DNA of 64,000 nucleotides from Diphasiastrum complanatum (lineage: Eukaryota; Streptophyta; Lycopodiopsida; Lycopodiales; Lycopodiaceae). Made by a program: the position numbers and the translations under genes. This document shows positions 55,075-64,000 of this stretch, in pieces (position 1 is the first letter of the stretch; every line of letters begins with the position of its first letter). Under the pieces are notes generated by a model, which worked only from the letters and a program-made list of their open reading frames with translations, was not told the DNA's origin and did not search any database. The stretch is taken from positions 52,942,294-53,006,293 of the forward strand of contig CM055104.1 of assembly GCA_029204225.1 (NCBI GenBank), in the 5' to 3' direction.

Positions 55075-55880
55075 TCACCCACAGGTGGATGCATCTGACA
55101 ACGGATGCCCTTTCCAAGTTACTAGATACTCTTGAAGGAGGCGATTACGCAAGTGTCGCTCCCTTCGATCTAGGACTCTTTCTGGCCCATAACCTGTGGT
55201 GTCTTTCTCCTCTAGAGACACTAGACCTTCCACCAGGCTATCGCCATCGTGCAAACATTTCATCGGTTTGCTAACATGGAATACTGGATGCACCTTGCAT
55301 CCCACAGGTAGTTGTAGCTTATAAGCTACTTGGCTCACCTTCTTAATAATCAACCATGGTCCACAATACCTAGGAAATAACTTGGCGTAGTTTCCTGTGC
55401 GTAGCACCTTCGACTTCGAAGGGACTAGTAAGTACACCCAATCTCCATTCTCAAATTCCCGATAGGTACAGTTCTCATGGGCATAACTCTCTGCCCTAGC
55501 GACAGCCTTGGACAGGTTATCTCGAGCCATCTCTAGCTTCTACTGCATCTGAGCCAAAAACTCTATAGCACCAGGTACCCTATGCAGAATCCCCATGACT
55601 GCAGGACTAAGTGGCCTAAAACCATAATTGAGCTCAAATGGACTCAATCCAGTGGACGCATGTCTCTTATCATTGTACGTGAACTCCAATAGCGGTAAAT
55701 GCTTTACCCAATCTGTTTGCGTACTACTAACATATGCCCTAAGCATATCTTCCAAGATCTGATTCACTCGCTCTGTCTAACCATCCGTCTAAGGATGCTC
55801 AGAGCTACTCATCCGCAACTATGTTCCCAGCTTGGCGAACACCTCAATCCAGAAATTTCTTAACATAGGTGCACTTCCCT
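55075..55880 (-). pseudogene. pol: Chromovirus integrase end and chromodomain, reversed
   Basis: One minus-strand frame runs from about 55880 to 55075. Integrase: FWIEVFAKLGT, then LRMSSSEHP, then TERVNQILEDMLRAYV. Stops interrupt it at three places near 55770-55822, exactly where the family has Gln (HP-Q-TDG-Q-TERVN). Then EFTYNDKRHASTGLSPFELN and YGFRPLSP. Another TAG (Gln context) falls before LEMARDNLSKAV. The C-terminal part has LFPRYCGPWLIIKKV and a chromodomain EYLVTWKGHP. The N-terminal two thirds of the element are gone; at about 55880 it meets hAT sequence. Confidence 0.85.
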
Positions 55881-57148
55881 GGGTTAGAGCCATCGTCCAT
55901 GAGGCCATCTTCCTGGTGACTTTTGTCACCAGGAAGAGGCGTGTTCTTGCCATGTTCCGGGTGTTCAGCCATCTGGACCTCCGTAAGCCAGCCCCCACAC
56001 GCTTTGCATTCGACTTGGTGGTCATCGACCGTTTGATCAGGTGTAGGGCGCAGCTTCTATAGATGGTTGCCAATGATCTTTGGCATGCCAGTACGTTTCA
56101 GCGCAGCTTGCGAGAGTTAGTTTTGAGATTTGGTGAAGATCAAGCCAAAAAAGTGGTTTTGAACCCTCGCCGTATAGCACCTCCAGTGCCATCGATGCCA
56201 TTGAGGCCTGCAGCCCCTCCATCGTCGTCCACTTCTGCAGCACCAGGTCTCCATGGCAGGCCACCATCTGTGCCCAGGTTTTCTCTTGCAGCGCCCACAT
56301 CCACAGTGGCTCCTCCAGTGGCAGCACCCACTTCACATCCTCCTCCTTTGGCAGCACCCACTCCACTGGCTCCCCCTTTGGCAGCACCCAGGATGTACCA
56401 GTACCGGCCACCACAGCGCCCCTTTCAGTACATATCGCCGATGTACTTGCCTCCTGCACAGCCAGTTCCTCCACCTAGAGCCACCCCACGGGCACACACT
56501 CCACGAGCTCATCCTCCTCGCTCAACAGCACAAGGAGTTCCCTCTTTTGCTTCCCTATCCCAGGTGGCCTCAGCTTGGGCCCAGCCTAGCCAGCCAGGTG
56601 ATTTGCATGGGGGTGATGAGGCATTGACAGCTCCTCTTGTCCGCAAGAGACCAGGAAGGCCCAAGGGTGCACCAAACAAGAAAGGCAAGGCATAGAAATT
56701 GCCAAGGAAGAGGGGACGACCACGCAAGGCTCTAGGTACAGCTAGAGGTGCAGTATTACAGCCAGCGGGAGCAGGTGTTGTTGGTTTGGCTTGCTTGGGG
56801 GCTGATGCGGAGGCAAATTGGGATGATGCTAGTGACGAGTCCTCCTCCTCGGATACACAGCCCATGCCAGTTCCAGACAGGCACAGATATCGGCTGCGAG
56901 AGGAAGCTCGGGGCTCTAAGTTGTCTCCGGAGCATTCGTCTGAGTCAGAGCCAGAGCATCGATTGTGGCTCTGTTATTTTAGTTTCAGTAGTTTGTTTCT
57001 AGCAGACGGTCGACCATTGTACTCAGACCATTTTTCACATTATATTCAGTGTTTGGTGTACTTTATTTGCTGCACATTGTTCGTATGTCGCTCTGTACAT
57101 GTGATGCTGTATTTTCAATTCTATGTCAAATTCTATGTGCATGTGTGA
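55881..57148 (+). pseudogene. Second hAT-like frame with AT-hook tail
   Basis: One frame with stops at 56060 and 56693 (both TAG, Gln likely). The N-part WVRAIVHEAIFLVTFVTRKR, then RVLAMFRVFSHLDLRKPAP and TRFAFDLVVIDRLI, matches the 53.9 kb hAT copy and the usual '(R/K)P..TRFAT.F..L.RL' region. From about 56190 the frame becomes Pro/Ala/Ser-rich with repeated LAAPTP/PLAAP, then two AT-hook-like motifs RKRPGRPKG (56641-56667) and PRKRGRPRK (56702-56728), then an acidic Ser-rich end. The tail is unusual for a hAT transposase and suggests minor-groove DNA binding. The N-terminal half is missing beyond the Ty3 junction. Confidence 0.6.
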
Positions 57149-57543
57149 ATTGTATGTTCAACTAATTTCGATTGAAGAGAATGATAGCTTCACAGAAATG
57201 CACCTACAAACTGATCATTGATACCACAACAAACTGATAGCACATGCACTCCGAACGATCATGAGCATAGCAATTACCCCTACACCCCAAACCCGTGACG
57301 GCATTTCATAAACACATGTATTACATTGCATTTAAAAAAATACAGAGATTGCATTTCACATGACCAGGCTCGCGTTGCACAAAAAACAACTATATATTGA
57401 TTCAGCCGTTGTATCAAGATAACATTACATTACTTAGCCTTTCATTAAGCAACTATCTAGTTATTTGCCGCACCGTAAACTACCGAAAATTACATAGCAA
57501 CAGTCCGCCACATATGGCTGGACCTTATCTATTCTAAACATGC
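57149..57543. other. No gene recognised
   Basis: Spacer between two convergent pseudogenes, AT-rich, no repeats noted. Confidence 0.5.
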
Positions 57544-57888
57544 CTACGGATCCTCCACCGACTCCTCGCCCTCGTCAAGTGCATTGTTCTGTCGCTCTCG
57601 CTTTGCCTCTTGGTTAGCCCGACGTCTGGCCGCCCTTTCCCTGACCATGATGAGCTGTCGTCGTGTGAAGTTCATTCCGATCTGCTAATCCAAATCCAGC
57701 TCGACAGCGGGGGCAGGGGCCACAGCGGGGGCGGGGATCTGCAGCTCTGGGTGTCTTTGCCGAGTTTGTCGCAGCATCTCTGCAATGTCTGCCTCTTGCT
57801 TCCGATGTCTTTCATTATGCCTTCAGATATCTTCCTCGAGCTTCCTCCTGGCTTCGCCCTCAGGCTTCGGTGGTATGCGCTTTGCCAT
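57544..57888 (-). pseudogene. Small charged protein gene with two in-frame stops
   Basis: From ATG 57888 the frame runs 114 codons to TAG 57544, interrupted only by TGA (57823-57825) and TAG (57685-57687). Residues include MAKRIPPKPEGEARRKLEED, RHNERHRKQEADIAEMLRQT, a PAPAVAPAPAV linker, MNFTRRQLIMVRERAARRRA and an acidic end DEGEESVEDP. It is Arg/Glu-rich and probably helical. No domain is recognised. It is convergent with the hAT-like frame ending at 57148, so it could be a second gene of that transposon. Confidence 0.5.
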
Positions 57889-57899
57889 CTCGATCGACT

Positions 57900-58020
57900 T
57901 TCTCCTCACAGCACCCTGGTCCTCAAACAGCCTCTCACAGCACCCTGGCTCTCAAAGAGCCTCTCACAGTCTGTCACTGGCTCTCACTGGCTATCATTGG
58001 CTCTCTCACAGCCTCTGAAA
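57900..58020. repeat. Short degenerate CTCTCACAG repeats
   Basis: CCTCACAGCACCCTGG, CTCTCACAGCACCCTGG and several CTCTCACAG and CACTGGCT units lie in tandem, between the TATA-like box and the ATG of the small gene, i.e. in its leader. Confidence 0.65.
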
Positions 58021-58044
58021 ATGCCTCACAATGGCATTGTGAGT

Positions 58045-58060
58045 GCTTATTTATCCCCAC
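58045..58060 (-). promoter_or_regulatory. TATA-like box upstream of the small charged gene
   Basis: GTGGGGATAAATAAGC on the minus strand, about 160 bases before ATG 57888. It is flanked by CACAATGCCATTGTG, a short palindrome at about 58027-58041. Position and form suit a plant core promoter. Confidence 0.4.
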
Positions 58061-58329
58061 AGCCTGATTGGCCATGTGGATCCCCATCATCCCTCCATGT
58101 GCCTCTGTACCTGCCCCCATGTGTTGCTCCCCCCATGTGCTGCTCTCCCATTAGCCCCATGGTCTGCTCACCCACAGTGCCCATGTGTTGTTGCACCTGT
58201 CCCCTGCACCATGTACTATACCCTCTTTTTTTACACCCAGAACCCTTTTTTTTTTCCATTTTTTTAACCTATTTTGGTATGTAAAAGGCAATAATTAAAT
58301 ATTAAAAATATTAAAAATATATATATATT

Positions 58330-58442
58330 AAAAAATGGGACCGCCCTGATACCGCAGATCCCAGTGCGGTACCGTACTGGCGGTACCACTGTTATGGTAC
58401 CGACGATACCATAACAGCGGTACCACACGGCACTATGATATA
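58330..58442. repeat. GGTACC-rich palindromic block, copy 1
   Basis: Contains GCGGTACCGTACTGGCGGTA, then TTATGGTACCGACGATACCA and TAACAGCGGTACC; TATGGTACC and its complement lie a few bases apart. A close direct copy occurs at 58996-59103 and an inverted, more diverged one at 58828-58912. Confidence 0.75.
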
Positions 58443-58464
58443 TGTATCTAAGGAAGCGGATGGC

Positions 58465-58500
58465 GGACGCGAACGTGCGTCTGGACACGCGTTCGCGTCC
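58465..58500. repeat. Perfect 11-bp inverted repeat
   Basis: GGACGCGAACG (58465-58475) and CGTTCGCGTCC (58490-58500) with a 14-base loop. Related GGACACGTCC/GGACGTGTCC words recur to 58715 between T- and A-runs. Confidence 0.85.
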
Positions 58501-58740
58501 GCGTCAGGACGTGTCCGGTGTTTTTTTTTTTTTTTAAATTTAGACTTAAAAAAAAAATTAAAAAAAATATGCAGCCAAGGATGCGTCCGGGGGTCCGGAC
58601 GTGTCCATTTTTTTTTTTTTTAATTTTTTTGAGTTATTTAGTTTTAAAAAAAAAAATTGGACGCGTCTGACCCTGCGTCCGGGGGTCGGACACGTCCGGA
58701 CCCGGACGCGGGCATTTCGGCCCGAACCCTCATGTCTAAT
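58500..58740. repeat. GC-word and poly-T/poly-A alternating block
   Basis: TGCGTCCGGGGGTC (58579, 58672), GGACGTGTCC and GGACACGTCC words alternate with runs of 10-15 T or A. Open frames here are low-complexity artefacts. Confidence 0.6.
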
Positions 58741-58827
58741 ATTATTATTATTATGTGTATATATGTATGTATGTGTGTGTGTATACATATTACACACACA
58801 TATACATGTATGTGTATATATATCATA

Positions 58828-58912
58828 GTCCCGCGATACTGGTGGGTACCGCGGATCCCAATACCGCTAGACCATACTGGTACCGCGGTACCATATCGGT
58901 CCCGCGGCACCA
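58828..58912. repeat. GGTACC-rich palindromic block, copy 2 (inverted)
   Basis: Starts ATATCATAGTCCCGCG, the reverse of the CACTATGATAT end of copy 1, and continues with GGTACCGCGGATCCCAATACC and TACTGGTACCGCGGTACC, trimmed here to key words. Confidence 0.6.
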
Positions 58913-58995
58913 AAAAAAAAATAATAATAATTTTCTTTTTGCGAAAATAACACGGGAAAAAGTTTTAAATTTTAAAATTTTTTATTTTATTTTAT

Positions 58996-59103
58996 TATGG
59001 TACCGCCCTAGTACCGCGGATCTGAGGGCGGTACCATACTGGCGGTACCACCATTATGGTACCGGCGGTACCATAATGGCGGTACCACAGGGAACTATGA
59101 TAT
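58996..59103. repeat. GGTACC-rich palindromic block, copy 3
   Basis: Near-identical in plan to copy 1: GGTACCGCC, TACCGCGGATC, CATACTGGCGGTACCACC, then ATTATGGTACCGGCGGTACC and ATAATGGCGGTACC, then ACTATGATATA. Confidence 0.75.
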
Positions 59104-59154
59104 ATCTAGTATTATATATACATGTACGTATTTATCCATATGTGCACACGCGTG

Positions 59155-59156
<2 letters not shown>

Positions 59157-59219
<63 letters not shown>
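59157..59219. repeat. (CA)n(TA)n compound microsatellite
   Basis: About 16 CA units followed by about 16 TA units. Confidence 0.95.
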
Positions 59220-59229
<10 letters not shown>

Positions 59230-59231
<2 letters not shown>

Positions 59232-61380
59232 ATTTGTATGTATATATATGTGTATGTGTGTGTGGTGCAAAATACAAAATTAAGTAAGGTAGGGAACAAA
59301 GGAAAAGCTAAAAGAAAAGCCCACATGCTTAATCACAAAGTACTCAAAAGTATCTCTTCCTTTAAGTAACAAACTCGCTACAACAAGATTCTAAAGACAA
59401 CAATTATCCACAACTTTTATAGCTTAATGACTTTTATGTTATGCTATATATCAACTAATACAATCATTAACAACATACGAGGAGAAGTACAACTTCAATC
59501 ATTATGTTTAAAAACAATCATAATAACCATAACCATCAAAAATTTGAACAACATGGTTTACGCAAATTGGCAATGAAGCACCCACCTGCTCTTTGAAAGT
59601 TTTGTAGACAAAAATTTTGCATGCGTCCTTCAGTTGTTGCCTAGATGTTGCCTATTTCATATGCCAAACAAAATACCAATTACTTTTTAAATTCAATGTA
59701 TCGATTTTTTATTCTTATACATACTATGTAGACATCAGATACACCATGCCACTACTACTAGGCCACCTACTATTATAGACAACACAATAAAGTAGGAGTC
59801 TCCATAATGAGTAGAGTATACAATACAACGTAGTTGTGTAGTATTAGTACTTTTATTCACTCTTTGTTAGTTATAAAAGTATCATGACTGCTTGCCAAAA
59901 TAGGTAGCGAAGATGTCGCTCAAAAAGGAACATGTCAAAGAAGCTACACAAAATAAATATTTGAAAAGAGGGTGTCATAGTTGTCATGAAAACATTAAGC
60001 AAAAAAGGGAGGATGCAAGAATATGTCGGAAGAAGTCATAATTGGAAGTTAGGGTAAATGTTTCATGCACAGGTGTTCCGAAGGCCGAAAAGAATTTCAA
60101 AATGATCGTTTCAAAAAGATCCGTTTTGAAATTGCAAATCAAATCTAGCAAAAAGTCTGAAAGTTTTTTAGTTTGGGCCCCAAAACCTAAATTGCTGCGA
60201 CCTGCCTTATTTCTACTTTCTTATGTCCCCAAGCATCACAAAGACAGGGAGTGAAGAGTGAAAGTGAGAGGGAGAGAATAGGGAGAGGGAGTTGAAACTT
60301 GAATGGTCTCTAGAGGTGAAACTTTAAACTAAAATTTGCAATCCAACGACTTTAAACTAATATATAGCATTAAGTACACACTATAGAATATAGATAAGTA
60401 ACTTAAAACTCAAAATGTTTGTGATTCATGTACCTGCACGACATTTTTGTCCCCCACCTCAGCAATGGCATCATGAGCATATCCGAACAATGTTCGGGCA
60501 TCTAGCATTGTGCCTGCCTTTGTGGTGTCAATCGATCTTAGAAACAAAGTGGCCATGCAGCAAGACATCATCAGATTCACCATATTGTTATTTGTTGCTC
60601 GAGAAGAAGTGAGCGTACTGATCCCCCTATGTACTTTCTACAAGTACATAAGGGGGAAAGGTGTACCTTTCTCTCTCACCTTCTCACCATAGCCCCTATT
60701 GATGCCTCCTTAAGCTTGTATATCCTCCTATGCACAAATAGCAATAGATATGAAGGTGGATTCTCCAAGGGAGGAAGACCCTCCTCCTGTCTCCATCTTG
60801 ACCTTGATGTACATGCTATACCTATGAATTGTACTAAGGCTGAGAGCTAGCCATCAAAGTCCAAGGAGGCCTAGGAGGTCATGTGGTCACGTGGGTTGGA
60901 AGTGACCTTTATTATGGGGGATAGGCTTGACCCAAGAGTCATTTGAGAGAGTTGGTCTTTGGAGGGTCGTGACAAGGAGACCTAGGGGTGAGGTAGAGCT
61001 CATAAGCACTGCCACATATGGTAGGGCCCATGCACATGCTAGGTGTTGCCCTTTGGGCATAGCATGGCTTTGGAAGGTGAAAGAGGTATGGGAAAGGAGG
61101 TATAGTCCTTACTCCCCTCATTCATCTGCTTATCTTTGGCTTAGCACTTTCGATTGAGCTCCCAAGTTTTCTAGGCATCTTCACTATCAAACTCTTGCAT
61201 AAATTTTATTAAGCCTCTCTTAGTGGTAATGGAATCTACTATACTCTCTAGTTAAGGAATTTCCTCACTAAATTCACTGGTTTAAGGAACCTCCTCACTA
61301 AGGCTTGCGCTTGAATTGGTCCAACTACAATTGGTCTAAGTTATTAACTCACAAAATCAAATCTTGGAGACACAATCTAA
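59230..61380. other. No gene recognised
   Basis: AT-rich spacer. Frames at 60042-60254, 60415-60850 and 60927-61157 lack motifs and overlap one another. Nothing else supported. Confidence 0.45.
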
Positions 61381-61511
61381 GCATGCCGCAGCTGAACAAG
61401 AATCGTGAAGTCAAAGCCAATCATGGTCCGTCGTCCTCTATCCCATGTTCAACTTGGAGTTCTACCCGGTGGTGAGAGGAAGGACCAACATCTCGACAAT
61501 ATTTTAGGATG

Positions 61512-62160
61512 GGCTATATTCGGCCAAGTAAGTCCCCTTGGGAAGCACCAGTCCTTTTAGTTAGCAAAATGGACGGGGGCGCTCGCCTCTATGTCAAATA
61601 TAAAAAAACGTGAACAAAATTACCATCAAAATTAGTTATCCTTTACCTAGGATGGGTAATCTAATGGACCATATGAATGCAACAAAGTATTTCTCTAAGA
61701 TAGACCCTAAATCAGGCTACATCATATAAGGATTAGGAACGAGGATGCTCCTAAGATGGTTTTTGAACCGGATATGGCCAATATGAGTTTTCGGTGTTAC
61801 CGATTGGGTCATGAATGCCACATTTCGGTAGATGATGAATGATATCATTTTTTCATTGGGGAAGTTTGTGGTAGTGTATATGAATGACATATTAATTTCT
61901 AGTTGAACCCCCGAGGAGCATGATGAGCATCTTCATATTGTCTTAGGGCTCATAAGACAAGAAAAGGTCTATGCTAGGGAGTCAAGATGTGAGTTCTTTC
62001 AGACCTCACTCAAGTACCTAGATCATATCATATCCAATCGTGGCATCAAGATCGATTATGATAAAGTTTGTAAGGTACGAGAATGGCTGCAGCTGCGAAC
62101 AATCCGTGATGTGAAGTCACTCCTTGTCTTCACAAGATTTTTTCACAGATTCATTTGGGC
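61512..62160 (+). pseudogene. Ty3 reverse-transcriptase remnant
   Basis: It reads GYIRPSKSPWEAPVLLVSKM and DGGARLYVKYKK, then in another frame NKITIKISYPLPRMGNLMD and KYFSKIDPKSGY, then a decayed palm. The active-site region reads VVVYMNDILISS, so the second catalytic Asp pair YxDD has become YMND. It ends with KYLDHIISNRGIKID and VKSLLVFTRFFHRFI. RNase H is absent. Multiple frameshifts and stops. Confidence 0.8.
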
Positions 62161-62514
62161 CCTCAACGAATGTTCTCAACGAGGTGAAAAAAGAGTGTAA
62201 TCGTATAGAAAGTCCACCTCAAGTTTCCTATTGGGGGGGCGCACTATTTTCCCTCCAAATCTTTTGCCTCCCTCTATTTTTGAATTCCTACTTTGGGGTT
62301 CATTGGTAGGGTATATATAGGGCAGCATTGTAGTCTTTTATTCAGTTGATGGTGATTGCTCTTCTTTAGCCTCATTAAATATTCTCTTTCATGCTTTCTA
62401 GTCACTTAGTTACCGGGAAGCAATTTATGCGTAGCCTGCCAAAGGCTCAAGGTATAGCTCTTCTTTCCATTCAGAGTACGTCAGTTGCTCACATCCGTGT
62501 GTCCTCTTCCTTAG

Positions 62515-63994
62515 GTAATTTCTGACTTATTGCATAAGTATTCTGTTGTCTTTTCAGAATTTGTGTCTCTGCCACCATTATGTGATGTCAACCACAATAT
62601 CGATCTTATTCCTGGTGCTACCCCACCTTCTCGTGCACCATGTCGTATGTCTAAAGTCGAATGTGATGAGGTTCAGCTCCAGATTGTTTCTCTTTTACAT
62701 CAGGGCCTCATTGTACCTAGTCATAGTCCCTTTGGTGCCCCTGTTCTTCTTGTTGCTAAAAACGATGGGACCAAACGCCTTTGCAGTGACTATCGTGCCT
62801 TGAACAAGCTTACTATTCGTGATCAGTATCCTATTCCTCTCATGGATGACCTTTTTGATTAGCTTGGCACTTCTTCTATCTTTTCCAAGATTGATCTTCA
62901 TTCTAGATACTATCAGATTAGGATGTATCCTTCTGATGAGCATAAGACTGCGTTTCATACTCACTTAGGTTTGTATGAGTTTCGTGTTCTTCCCTTTTGG
63001 TGTCCAGACCACCCACGTTCCAGAATGCTATGAATAATGTTTTACATCCTCTTCTTGGTTTTTGTGCTTTAGTTTATTTTGATGACATTCTTGTTTTAGT
63101 ACCTCTTTGTCTGACCATGTGCCGCATCTCTCATCTATGTTTGAGTTATTTGTTAAGCATCAGTTGTTTGCTGAATTGTCAAAATGCTCCTTTGTTGTTG
63201 CTGAGATTGAGGTTTTGGGATTCCTTGTTTGCGATGGTTGTATTCGTCTCGATCCTCGGAAGGTCCAGGCTATTGAGGAATGGCCTGTTCCAACTGACAT
63301 TCATTTTGTTCGTATGTTTTTAGGTATGGCTACCCATCTTCGTCGTCCTATTAAGTATTTCGCCACTATGGCCTTCTTTGTTTAAAAAAGTCTCATACAT
63401 TTGTTTGGACTTCTAAGTGTCAGGCTGCTTCTGATGCTTTACGTCATGCCATCATTTCGGCCGCCGTTTTGTGTTTGCCACAGTTTGATCAGAAGTTTAT
63501 TGTTGAGACTGATGCTAGTTTTGTTGGTCTAGGTGCTCTTCTTCGTCAATCTGAGTGTGTCATTGCTTACGAGTCTCAACGTTTGCGCTCTTATGAGCAA
63601 CATTACTCTGTTCATGAGAAAGAGCTACTTGTTGTTATCCATGCTCTTAAGAAGTGGGGCCATTATTTGTATAATGTTCCCTTTGATATTATTACTGGTC
63701 ATCAATCTCTTCGTTGTCTCTTGTCTCAGTGTGACCTTACTGATAGTTAGTATCGTTGGTTACAGTTTTTATAGTCTTTCCATTTTGACATTTTGTATCG
63801 TCCAAGAAAGTCGAACACGGCAGCTGATGCTTTGTCTCATCTTCCTGCTTTGTTACATGGTCTTGTTTCCTCTATTCCTTCTTGGTTTGATGATTTGCCG
63901 GCTGCATATTTGACTTGTCCTGACTTTTGTGATGTTTATCATTCTCGTCCACTCCCTTCACCTCGAAAGTTCCAGGTTTATACTGTTGTTGTTG
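62515..63994 (+). pseudogene. pol: Ty3 RT-RNase H pol fragment, runs off the window
   Basis: A different Ty3 lineage from the element at 48.5 kb. [42 protein letters not shown] and [24 protein letters not shown] follows where Gln is expected. Then IFSKIDLHSRYYQIRM, the active site LVYFDDILV in a shifted frame, and CSFVVAEIEVLGF. RNase H: VETDASFVGLGALL, HEKELLVVIHALKKWGHYL and TGHQSLRCL, with TAG at two further Gln-like positions, then FDILYRPRKSNTAADALSHL. Three frame changes. It ends in the linker before the integrase finger, at the window edge. Confidence 0.88.
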
Positions 63995-64000
63995 ACCGTT

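Noticed and set aside
54972-55274. 100-codon plus-strand frame
   Set aside because: It is antisense to the chromodomain and probable LTR of a well-supported minus-strand Ty3 fragment.
58423-59369. Overlapping open frames on both strands, 60-200 codons
   Set aside because: They arise from poly-A/T, GGTACC palindromes and CA/TA microsatellites; no conserved motif.
60042-61157. Possible host gene exons between 60 and 61.2 kb
   Set aside because: Short frames overlap, lack splice-consistent joins and have no recognised motif.
1-64000. CRISPR array, bacterial operon or riboswitch
   Set aside because: The repeats found are tandem or palindromic without spacer structure, and the content is eukaryotic transposon DNA throughout.

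Overview
The window looks like nuclear DNA of a land plant with a large, transposon-rich genome. The evidence is plant-type Ty1/copia and Ty3/chromovirus elements primed by initiator-Met tRNA (TGGTATCAGAGC sites), plant-style hAT remnants, TC/CA/TA microsatellites, AT-rich spacers and one eukaryotic serine tRNA with no CCA in the DNA. The species cannot be fixed from sequence alone. A fern, lycophyte or other large non-angiosperm genome is my inference. No intact protein-coding host gene was found; the only host gene that looks functional is tRNA-Ser(AGA) at 37646-37727.

Layout: 1-4.56 kb is a decayed Ty3-like element with its pol internally deleted. 5.9-13.9 kb is a patchwork of solo or partial LTRs, primer-binding sites and duplicated fragments, with a hAT-like remnant at about 11 kb. 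14.5-16.95 kb holds a broken multi-exon gene of an uncharacterised family. 17.1 kb is a copia integrase scrap. 19.0-34.96 kb is a three-element nest. A plus-strand copia element (element 3) was invaded twice by minus-strand LTR elements: element 1 (20117-25731, TSD ATTGT) near its gag start, and element 2 (27329-32893, TSD CTATG) inside its integrase. Element 1 is a nearly complete autonomous copia. Element 2 has no pol. It carries a cut-down gag and a 506-codon open frame of unknown function with an internal duplication, and it shares LTR ends, primer site and polypurine tract with element 1, as expected of a non-autonomous partner. This is the most novel object here. 35.3-35.9 kb holds a tandem duplication and a foldback/MITE-like element. 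37.6-39.1 kb has the tRNA, a LINE reverse transcriptase remnant and a degraded tRNA copy. 39.1-44.7 kb is gene-poor.

From 44.8 kb the composition becomes more GC-rich. There is a Ty3 gag fragment, then a hAT transposase gene whose BED zinc finger (47123-47276) is separated from the rest (53207-54723) by a chromovirus (47277-53206). Next come a minus-strand chromovirus integrase/chromodomain fragment and a second hAT-like frame with a Pro/Ala-rich, AT-hook tail (55881-57148). A small convergent charged pseudogene lies at 57544-57888, followed by palindromic GGTACC-rich and GGACGCG-rich blocks to 59.1 kb. 61.5-64 kb has two Ty3 pol remnants, the last running off the window.

Two themes cross the window. 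First, decay looks like cytosine deamination: many premature stops sit exactly where the family has Gln (CAG/CAA to TAG/TAA), and duplicated copies differ at CpG. Second, the LTRs of several copia families carry CACACGTGTG or CACATGTGTG palindromes, which may be a shared cis-regulatory element.
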